Below, piece by piece: positions 57,548 to 64,000 of a stretch of DNA of 64,000 nt. Location of the stretch: contig NZ_VFSG01000002.1 in NCBI RefSeq assembly GCF_006385805.1, positions 186,001 to 250,000 of the forward strand, written 5' to 3'. Under the pieces are notes generated by a model that was not told the DNA's origin, did not search any database, and saw only the letters and a program-made list of their open reading frames with translations. This DNA comes from Streptococcus xiaochunlingii (GTDB lineage Bacteria > Bacillota > Bacilli > Lactobacillales > Streptococcaceae). Numbering within the stretch: the stretch's first letter is position 1; every line of letters starts with the position of its first letter. Position numbers and translations under genes: made by a program.

Positions 57548-59512
57548 ATGAAAGTAAATAAACGGTTTGTACTGGCCGGTGTTTCTCTAGCCAGCGCTCT
57601 TCTATTAACAGCATGCGGTGGTGGAAGCAGCAATCAATCTACTTATTCTTATATTTATTCAACGGATCCAAATACTTTGGACTACATTGCATCGACTCGT
57701 ACAACGACGTCTGATATTACAAGTAACCTTGTTGATGGTTTGTTAGAAAATGATAAATATGGAAATTTAATCCCAAGTTTGGCAGAAGACTGGACAGTTT
57801 CAGAAGATGGCTTGGTCTATACCTATAAACTTCGAAAAGATGCTAAATGGTACACCAGTGAAGGGGAAGAATATGGTGCTGTAACAGCTCACGATTTTGT
57901 GACAGGAATCAAACATGCTGTGGAATCAAAATCAGAAGGTCTCTTCTTAATCCAAAACTCCATTAAAGGTTTGGATGCCTATGCCAAGGGTGAAACAACA
58001 GATTTTAAGACAGTTGGCGTGAAAGCTCTAGATGATTACACCGTTCAATATACCTTGGAACGCCCAGAAAGCTTTTGGAATTCTAAGACGACATCAGGCG
58101 TCCTTTTCCCAGTTAACGCAGCGTTCTTAGAATCTCAAGGAAAAGACTTTGGTTCTTTAAAACCAAGTAGTATTCTCTATAACGGTCCCTATTATTTAAA
58201 GAATTTAACTTCAAAATCTCAAATTGAACTTGTAAAAAATAAAGAATACTATGATGAAAAGAATGTTCATATTGATAATGTGAAGTTGATTTACAATGAT
58301 GGATCAGATCCAGAATCAGTCATCAAGAAATTTGAGAATGGACAATATTCATTTGCGACGGTAATGCCAAATAGCTCCACTTATAAGAGTGTGAAAAAGA
58401 AATTTGGTGATAATATTGTTTATGGTGTTCAATATGGTACATCTTACTATCTAGGCTTCAACATCGATCGTCAGAAGTATAACCATACAGCCAAAACGAC
58501 AGATGCTCAAAAATCGTCTACAAAACAAGCGATTTTAAATAAGGATTTCCGTCAAGCTGTCAACTTTGCCTTTGACCGTGAAGCCTATGCTGCACAAACA
58601 TCTGGCGCAGATGCAGCGACCAAGATTCTTCGAAACACCTTGGTTCCACCGACTTTTGTTCAAGTAAATGGCGAAGAGTTCGGTAAGGTTGTCGAGAAAC
58701 AATTGGTGACCTATGGGGATGAGTGGAAAGACGTAAATCTAGATGATGCCCAAACCACTCTCTATAATCAAGAGAAAGCCAAAGCTGAGTTTGCAAAAGC
58801 CAAAGAACAACTACAAAAAGAAGGGGTACAATTCCCAATTCATTTAGATTACGTTGTTAGTCAGACAGATAACAGTCAGGTACAACAAGCTAGCTCCTTC
58901 AAACAATCCGTAGAAGCTGTTCTTGGTGCAGACAATGTTGTCGTAGATATTCAGAAATTATCTGATGATGACTTTAACAATATTACCTACTTCACAGATA
59001 CTGCTGCTGAGAAAGATTATGACCTTGCAGGTGGAGGATGGGTGCCTGACTATCAAGATCCATCTACTTATTTAGAGAGTTTAAGTCCTGTTAGCGGTTC
59101 GGTCTTCTACTATCTAGGTGTGGATGCAGGTTCAAACAGCCCTTCTATTACAGCAGTTGACTTTGGTAAGTACGCTGAACTCTTAAAAGATGCCAATGCA
59201 GAAGTGAGTGATCAAGCTGTACGCTATGAGAAATACGCAGCTGCTCAAGCATGGCTAACCGATAGTTCGTTGATCTTGCCAACTGTTTCAAATGGTGGAA
59301 CGCCAATGTTGCAACGGACTGTCCCGTATAGTCGTGCTGCTTCATGGGTTGGAACAAAAGGAACTGGAACCAACTATAAATATCTTGAACTTTCAGAAGA
59401 AGTCATCAAGACAAAAGATTACGATGCAAGTAAAGAAAAATGGTTGAAAGAAAAGGCTGAATCCAATAAAAAAGCCCAAGAAGAATTAAAGAACCACATC
59501 GAATCGAAATAG
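57548..59512 (+). CDS. Oligopeptide ABC transporter substrate-binding lipoprotein 1
   Basis: This 654-residue AmiA/AliA-type receptor has a signal peptide and lipobox L-L-T-A-C-G-G-G, which anchors it to the outer face of the membrane. The SBP family 5 fold follows (D-G-L-L-E-N-D-K-Y-G-N-L, Y-T-Y-K-L-R-K-D-A-K-W). ATG 57548 is favoured over GTG 57545. It is closely related to the next gene along its whole length, sharing phrases such as K-A-I-L-N-K-(D/N)-F-R-Q-A. A TATAAT (57512) precedes it. It probably imports peptides and may receive peptide signals. Confidence 0.92.
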   Translation: MKVNKRFVLAGVSLASALLLTACGGGSSNQSTYSYIYSTDPNTLDYIASTRTTTSDITSNLVDGLLENDKYGNLIPSLAEDWTVSEDGLVYTYKLRKDAKWYTSEGEEYGAVTAHDFVTGIKHAVESKSEGLFLIQNSIKGLDAYAKGETTDFKTVGVKALDDYTVQYTLERPESFWNSKTTSGVLFPVNAAFLESQGKDFGSLKPSSILYNGPYYLKNLTSKSQIELVKNKEYYDEKNVHIDNVKLIYNDGSDPESVIKKFENGQYSFATVMPNSSTYKSVKKKFGDNIVYGVQYGTSYYLGFNIDRQKYNHTAKTTDAQKSSTKQAILNKDFRQAVNFAFDREAYAAQTSGADAATKILRNTLVPPTFVQVNGEEFGKVVEKQLVTYGDEWKDVNLDDAQTTLYNQEKAKAEFAKAKEQLQKEGVQFPIHLDYVVSQTDNSQVQQASSFKQSVEAVLGADNVVVDIQKLSDDDFNNITYFTDTAAEKDYDLAGGGWVPDYQDPSTYLESLSPVSGSVFYYLGVDAGSNSPSITAVDFGKYAELLKDANAEVSDQAVRYEKYAAAQAWLTDSSLILPTVSNGGTPMLQRTVPYSRAASWVGTKGTGTNYKYLELSEEVIKTKDYDASKEKWLKEKAESNKKAQEELKNHIESK

Positions 59513-59559
59513 ATGAAAAATAGTTGGGATAGTTAGAACGCATAAGTTTATTTAAGGGA

Positions 59560-59617
59560 AAGAGCCGCTAAAAAGGATTGTTTTTTTAGACAGTCCTTCA
59601 CTTAGTGGCTCCTTTCA
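59560..59617 (+). terminator. Terminator or attenuator between the two peptide receptors
   Basis: AGAGCCGCTAA pairs with TTAGTGGCTC around an inner AAGGATTG/CAGTCCTT helix, followed by CTTTC rather than a clean T-run, so termination may be partial. Confidence 0.6.
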
Positions 59618-59703
59618 CTTGCCAAATATTCAGAAAATTTAGTTTACTTTTTGTCTCACTTATGCTATAATTCTATCTAAATTCAATAAAATGGAGACTC
59701 AAA

Positions 59704-61689
59704 ATGAAAAAAAGTAAAGTTTTTGCATTTGCCGGAGTAACATTGCTCGCAGCAACTTTTCTTGCAGCATGTTCTGGCTCAAAAGATAGCAAGTCTGCCT
59801 CAAAAAAAGATACAACATATGGCTATGTTTATAACGATGATCCAACAACTTTGGATTATACTGTATCTTCAAAAGCTTCCGTACACGATATTACAACAAA
59901 CGGTGTAGATGGTTTGTTGGAGAACGACAAGTACGGAAACCTTGTACCATCTATTGCTGAAGATTGGTCTGTTTCAAAAGACGGTTTGACCTATACTTAC
60001 AAAATCCGTAAGGGTGTTAAATGGTATGATGCTGATGGTGAAGAGCATGGTGAAGTAACAGCTCATGACTTTGTTACTGGATTGAAGCATGCGGCGGATA
60101 AAAAATCAGAATCTCTTCCATTGGTAAAAGACTCAATCAAAGGATTGAAAGACTACTCAGAAGGAAAAATTTCAGATTTCTCTGAGGTTGGAGTCAAAGC
60201 AGTGGATGACTATACTCTTGAGTATACTTTGAACCAACCAGAAACTTTCTGGAATTCAAAAACAACTAATGGGGTTCTTTTCCCAATTAGTACAGATTTC
60301 TTGAAGAGCAAGGGTGATGAATTTGGTCAACCAGGTAATGTTAAATCAATCTTGTTCAATGGTCCATTCCTTTTGAAATCAATCACTTCTAAATCAGAAA
60401 TCACTTTTGAGAAGAACGAAGATTACTGGGATAAAGACAACGTCCATATCGACAAGATTAAATTGTCTTATTATGATGGATCAGACCAAGATTCATTGGC
60501 GCGTGGCTTTACTGATGGATCATACACAGTTGCTCGTCTCTTCCCAGCAAGCTCAAACTTTGCGTCAGTTGAAGAGAAATACAAAGACAATATCTACAAC
60601 ACACAACCTAGTGCTGGTGTAGCAGTCTTAGGTTTCAACATTGACCGTCAAGCCTACAACCATACTTCTAAGACGTCAGATGACCAGAAATCTTCTACTA
60701 AGAAAGCTATCTTAAACAAGAATTTCCGTCAAGCCATCACCTTTGCCTTGAACCGTGAGAATTATTCAGCACAAGTCAATGGTAAAGACTATGCTAAGGC
60801 TGCTATTCGGAATATGTACACCGCACCTGCCTTTGTTCAAGTAAATGGTAAAGACTTTGGTGATGTAGTAGCAGACAAGTTGCAAACTTATGGAGATCAA
60901 TGGAGTGGTGTGAATCTTGCAGACGGTCAAAACGGACTCTATAGCAAGGAAAAAGCAAAAGCTCAGTTTGAAAAAGCAAAAGCTGAACTCCAAAAAGAGG
61001 GTGTTCAATTCCCAATCCACTTGGATGTTCCGGTTGCACAAAACTCAACAAACTTTGTGTCACGGATGCAATCCTTCAAACAATCAGTTGAAGAAACACT
61101 TGGTACAGAAAACGTTGTGGTGGACCTTCAAATGATGGACCAAGATGAAGTCTTGAACATTACATTGAACGTACCATCAGCTGCAGAAACTGACTGGGAT
61201 CTTCAAGGGCTTGTAGGATGGAACCCAGACTACGATGACCCATCTACTTACCTTGATACCTTGCAACCATCTTCACCAGACCAAACTAAAACTTACCTTG
61301 GATTTGCTGGTGGTGTAGATAATGCCTCTGCTAAGGCTGTTGGCTTAGATGAATATGCGAAGTTGCTTGATGATGCAGAAAAAGAAACCCTAGACGTAGT
61401 GACTCGTTATGAAAAATTTGCAGCAGCGCAAGCTTGGTTAACAGATAGCGCATTAGTGATTCCAACTATGACTAGCGCTGGAGCAGCTACAGTTGTTTCA
61501 AAAGTAGTTCCATTCTCTGGACCTTCATCACAAACAGGTAATAAAGGTTCAACTTATTTCAAATATGTTGAAGTTCAAGATGAACCTGTCACTAAAAAAC
61601 AATATGATCAAGAACGTGAAAAATGGTTGAAAGAAAAAGCTGATTCAAATAAAAAAGCTCAGGAAGAACTAGAAAAACACGTCAAATAA
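59704..61689 (+). CDS. amiA: Oligopeptide ABC transporter substrate-binding lipoprotein 2
   Basis: This 661-residue peptide receptor has lipobox F-L-A-A-C-S-G-S and the same SBP family 5 layout as its upstream paralogue. Codon use is more biased toward the highly expressed style than that of the first copy. Its place directly before the two permeases marks it as the main AmiA-type receptor. A TATAAT (59664) and GGAGA precede it. A weak hairpin (GAACTTTCTC/GAGAAAGTTC) follows in the 64-base gap before the permease, which could lower downstream expression. Confidence 0.93.
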   Translation: MKKSKVFAFAGVTLLAATFLAACSGSKDSKSASKKDTTYGYVYNDDPTTLDYTVSSKASVHDITTNGVDGLLENDKYGNLVPSIAEDWSVSKDGLTYTYKIRKGVKWYDADGEEHGEVTAHDFVTGLKHAADKKSESLPLVKDSIKGLKDYSEGKISDFSEVGVKAVDDYTLEYTLNQPETFWNSKTTNGVLFPISTDFLKSKGDEFGQPGNVKSILFNGPFLLKSITSKSEITFEKNEDYWDKDNVHIDKIKLSYYDGSDQDSLARGFTDGSYTVARLFPASSNFASVEEKYKDNIYNTQPSAGVAVLGFNIDRQAYNHTSKTSDDQKSSTKKAILNKNFRQAITFALNRENYSAQVNGKDYAKAAIRNMYTAPAFVQVNGKDFGDVVADKLQTYGDQWSGVNLADGQNGLYSKEKAKAQFEKAKAELQKEGVQFPIHLDVPVAQNSTNFVSRMQSFKQSVEETLGTENVVVDLQMMDQDEVLNITLNVPSAAETDWDLQGLVGWNPDYDDPSTYLDTLQPSSPDQTKTYLGFAGGVDNASAKAVGLDEYAKLLDDAEKETLDVVTRYEKFAAAQAWLTDSALVIPTMTSAGAATVVSKVVPFSGPSSQTGNKGSTYFKYVEVQDEPVTKKQYDQEREKWLKEKADSNKKAQEELEKHVK

Positions 61690-61753
61690 TCACCTTCATC
61701 AGAACTTTCTCTAATAGGGGAGAAAGTTCTTTTGAACATTAAAGGAACGGAAT

Positions 61754-63253
61754 ATGAAAAAATATATATTTATGCGTATTTTACGTTCGTTAGTGTCGAT
61801 CTTTTTGGTTACGACATTGACGTATACAATTATTTATACGCTAACCCCAAGAAATTTAATTTTCAAAAACGACCCTAACTATAATAAGATTGCAAAGACT
61901 AAGGATTCTAAAATCAATTATGAAAACACAGTCTATGATCGTATGGGGTATATAGAATATCTTGATTCAAAAGCTTTGAAAGAAAAAGCAAGCAAGGAAG
62001 ACTCATCAGTAACTGTAGAGCCTACTAAAGAAAACGAAAAGATCTACAAAAAGTACATTTCTAATCTTGGAAATGGCTGGGTATTGAAACGTTTCCCTGA
62101 AAACAAAGGCTTTTACGCAACTCGTGAAGTCCCTGTCTTTGAACGTGTTATTGGATTCTACGGCAATCTGATTCAGATTGATCATCCAAATGTCATCAAA
62201 GATGCTTCAAATCCAAAACTTGAACGCTATATTCGCATTGAAAATGATCCAGCTATTGGTTGGTCAGTAGTTGGTTCGGGGACTAAACATAAATATCTTT
62301 TGTATTTCAATGGTCAATTCCCGTTCATTCATCAAAATTTTGTATCGTTAAACTTGGGTGAATCTTATCCAACTTATTCAAATACGCCGGTTCTTCAGGT
62401 TATTACACAAGGACAAGGTACTACCAAGAAGAGTGAAGTAAACTTCCCAACAGGGAAAAAAGAATCTTCTATCAATATCTACTCACGTACTTACAAATCA
62501 CCAAGCAAGGCAGATGCTCAAGATATTGCCCGCTTTGGTGAAGGAGATGCTTATACAGCAACTTTGAGTAACTATGAAAATCCATCCATGATTGTGAGCT
62601 CTTCTATTATCGGCTTGATCGGGATTGCAATTGCTTACTTGATTGCGATTCCATTGGGATCTTACATGGCCTTGTTGAAGAATACATGGTTTGATAGTGC
62701 CTCAACAGCTGTCTTGACATTGATGATGGCTCTTCCAACGATTGCCTTGGTCTACATCGTCCGCTTGGTTGGTTCAACAATCGGTCTTCCAGACTCCTTC
62801 CCAGTCTTAGGAGCTCAGGACTGGAGATCGTATGTTCTTCCTTCTGTCATCTTGGGACTGTTGACCGCTCCAGGTTTGGCTGTTTGGATTCGCCGTTATA
62901 TGATTGACTTGCACTCACAAGACTTTGTCCGTTTTGCACGTGCTAAAGGACTTTCTGAAAAAGAAATTTCACGCAAGCATATTTTCAAGAATGCAATGGT
63001 TCCAATCGTTACAGGTATTCCTGTTCAATTGGTCTTGGTTATTTCAGGAGCTACCTTGACAGAAACCGTCTTTGCCTTCCCTGGTATGGGTAAAATGTTG
63101 ATTGATTCCATCAAGGCATCGAACAATACCATGGTGGTGGGTCTTGTCTTCATCTTTACTGTTCTTGCTGTATTTGGAGCAATGGCCGGTGATATTCTCA
63201 TGGTTATGGTAGATCCTCGTATCAAATTGACAACTAAGAAAGGAGGCAAATAA
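61754..63253 (+). CDS. amiC: Oligopeptide ABC transporter permease AmiC/OppB
   Basis: This 499-residue permease has one N-terminal helix (8-30) and a large extracellular insertion (about 31-280). The binding-protein-dependent core follows, with five helices and the EAA motif [12 protein letters not shown] near 395-406. The big extracellular loop distinguishes streptococcal AmiC from the roughly 310-residue OppB of other bacteria. AAAGGAAC precedes the start. It overlaps amiD by one base. Confidence 0.94.
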   Translation: MKKYIFMRILRSLVSIFLVTTLTYTIIYTLTPRNLIFKNDPNYNKIAKTKDSKINYENTVYDRMGYIEYLDSKALKEKASKEDSSVTVEPTKENEKIYKKYISNLGNGWVLKRFPENKGFYATREVPVFERVIGFYGNLIQIDHPNVIKDASNPKLERYIRIENDPAIGWSVVGSGTKHKYLLYFNGQFPFIHQNFVSLNLGESYPTYSNTPVLQVITQGQGTTKKSEVNFPTGKKESSINIYSRTYKSPSKADAQDIARFGEGDAYTATLSNYENPSMIVSSSIIGLIGIAIAYLIAIPLGSYMALLKNTWFDSASTAVLTLMMALPTIALVYIVRLVGSTIGLPDSFPVLGAQDWRSYVLPSVILGLLTAPGLAVWIRRYMIDLHSQDFVRFARAKGLSEKEISRKHIFKNAMVPIVTGIPVQLVLVISGATLTETVFAFPGMGKMLIDSIKASNNTMVVGLVFIFTVLAVFGAMAGDILMVMVDPRIKLTTKKGGK

Positions 63254-64000
63254 TGTCTACAATCGATAAAAAGAAATTCCAATTTGTTGAACGTGACGAC
63301 TTTGCCTCTGAAACAATTGATGCGCCGTCGTACTCCTACTGGAAATCAGTATTTCGTCAATTTTTTAAAAAGAAATCAACTATTTTCATGTTAGCAGTTT
63401 TGGTTGGCATTCTCTTGATGAGTTTTGTCTATCCAATGTTTTCAAACTTTGATTACAATGATGTAAGTAAAGTAAATGACTTCACTGCTCGTTTGAATCC
63501 TCCAAGTGCCAAAGCCTTCTTCGGTACGGATAACAATGGTAAATCCTTGTTTGATGGAGTTTGGTTTGGTGCCCGCAATTCGATTATTATCTCCTTTATT
63601 GCTACCTTGATCAACGTTGTGATCGGAGTAGTGATCGGTGGGATTTGGGGTGTGTCAAAATCAATCGACCGCTTCATGATGGAAGTTTATAACGTTATTT
63701 CAAACGTTCCATTTATGTTGATTGTTATTGTCTTGACTTACTCAATTGGTGCTGGTTTCTGGAACTTGATTTTGGCGATGACAGTGACAGGATGGATTGG
63801 GATTGCTTACTCTATCCGTGTCCAAATTATGCGTTACCGCGATTTAGAATACAACTTGGCCAGCCGCACCTTGGGAACACCAACTCTTAAAATCGTAACA
63901 AAAAATATTTTGCCACAGTTGGTTTCTGTTATTGTGACGACAACTACACAGTTGTTGCCAGCCTTTATTTCGACTGAGGCTTTCCTTTCCTTCTTTGGAT
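63253..64000 (+). CDS. amiD: Oligopeptide ABC transporter permease AmiD/OppC (3' end beyond window)
   Basis: The frame opens at ATG 63253 within TAATG, after AGGAGG, and is still open at the window end, with about 249 codons visible of the usual 308 or so. It begins [12 protein letters not shown], has a first helix near 45-65, [13 protein letters not shown] near 89-101, further helices, and the EAA-like motif Y-N-L-A-S-R-T-L-G near 200. amiE and amiF ATPases are expected beyond the edge. Confidence 0.94.
   Translation, partial: MSTIDKKKFQFVERDDFASETIDAPSYSYWKSVFRQFFKKKSTIFMLAVLVGILLMSFVYPMFSNFDYNDVSKVNDFTARLNPPSAKAFFGTDNNGKSLFDGVWFGARNSIIISFIATLINVVIGVVIGGIWGVSKSIDRFMMEVYNVISNVPFMLIVIVLTYSIGAGFWNLILAMTVTGWIGIAYSIRVQIMRYRDLEYNLASRTLGTPTLKIVTKNILPQLVSVIVTTTTQLLPAFISTEAFLSFFG

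Overview
This window comes from a low-GC Gram-positive bacterium, almost certainly a viridans-group Streptococcus. Supporting features are the tagatose-6-phosphate lac operon, the uppP-mecA-tagO-suf gene order, an Ami-type oligopeptide importer with AmiA-like lipoproteins, CodY and CcpA box sequences, and many perfectly spaced sigma-A promoters. The species cannot be named from the sequence alone.

Layout. 1-2.0 kb: the end of a B3/4-domain protein, tRNA-Leu(AAG) and fba. 2.0-10.8 kb: a complete lactose/galactose module, lacR then lacABCD then lacTFEG. It runs from lactose PTS uptake (LacFE) through phospho-beta-galactosidase (LacG) and the tagatose-6-phosphate steps (LacAB, LacC, LacD). LacR palindromes lie around it, an antitermination-type hairpin precedes lacT, and a perfect 25-bp direct repeat bounds it. 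10.9-14.3 kb: a free-standing 13-codon transcription unit, an ABC-2 exporter behind a promoter with an overlapping cre-like site, and a GNAT acetyltransferase. 14.4-27.1 kb: an accessory region starting at tRNA-Thr(CGT). It holds the agmatine deiminase genes (aguR, aguB, aguD, aguA) without carbamate kinase, a stand-alone LacZ-like protein, a Panacea-type toxin-antitoxin pair, relics of the 3' end of rpsI, an IS256-family fragment, a P1B-type ATPase with a small PacL-like partner, cadD-cadX, and broken XRE and TMEM175 genes. Imperfect 50-bp direct repeats (43/50) lie at its two ends. 27.2-29.0 kb: a LytTR regulatory module with two LiaF-like membrane proteins and two matching LytTR operators. 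29.0-36.0 kb: rpmB, an Asp23 protein, the FakA-like kinase, a DUF1307 lipoprotein, and a six-gene small-membrane-protein/ABC/DesKR-type two-component operon. 36.0-41.1 kb: ilvBN, ilvC and ilvA with CodY boxes. 41.1-47 kb: an SPFH protein, a small HTH protein, an amino-acid ABC importer and a DUF2207 membrane protein. 47.2-56 kb: uppP, mecA, tagO and sufCDSUB. 56.1-64 kb: a DacA-like protein that has lost two of its three active-site motifs, then two tandem oligopeptide-binding lipoproteins and two permeases, the last running off the window.

Observations most worth following up are the DacA pseudo-enzyme, the LytTR circuit with identical operator geometry at two promoters, the agmatine locus with a LacZ-like protein in the carbamate kinase slot, the Panacea toxin-antitoxin pair, the small-protein/P-ATPase pair, the direct repeats bounding the lac module, and two small ORFs (10944 and 53908) that a normal gene caller would miss.
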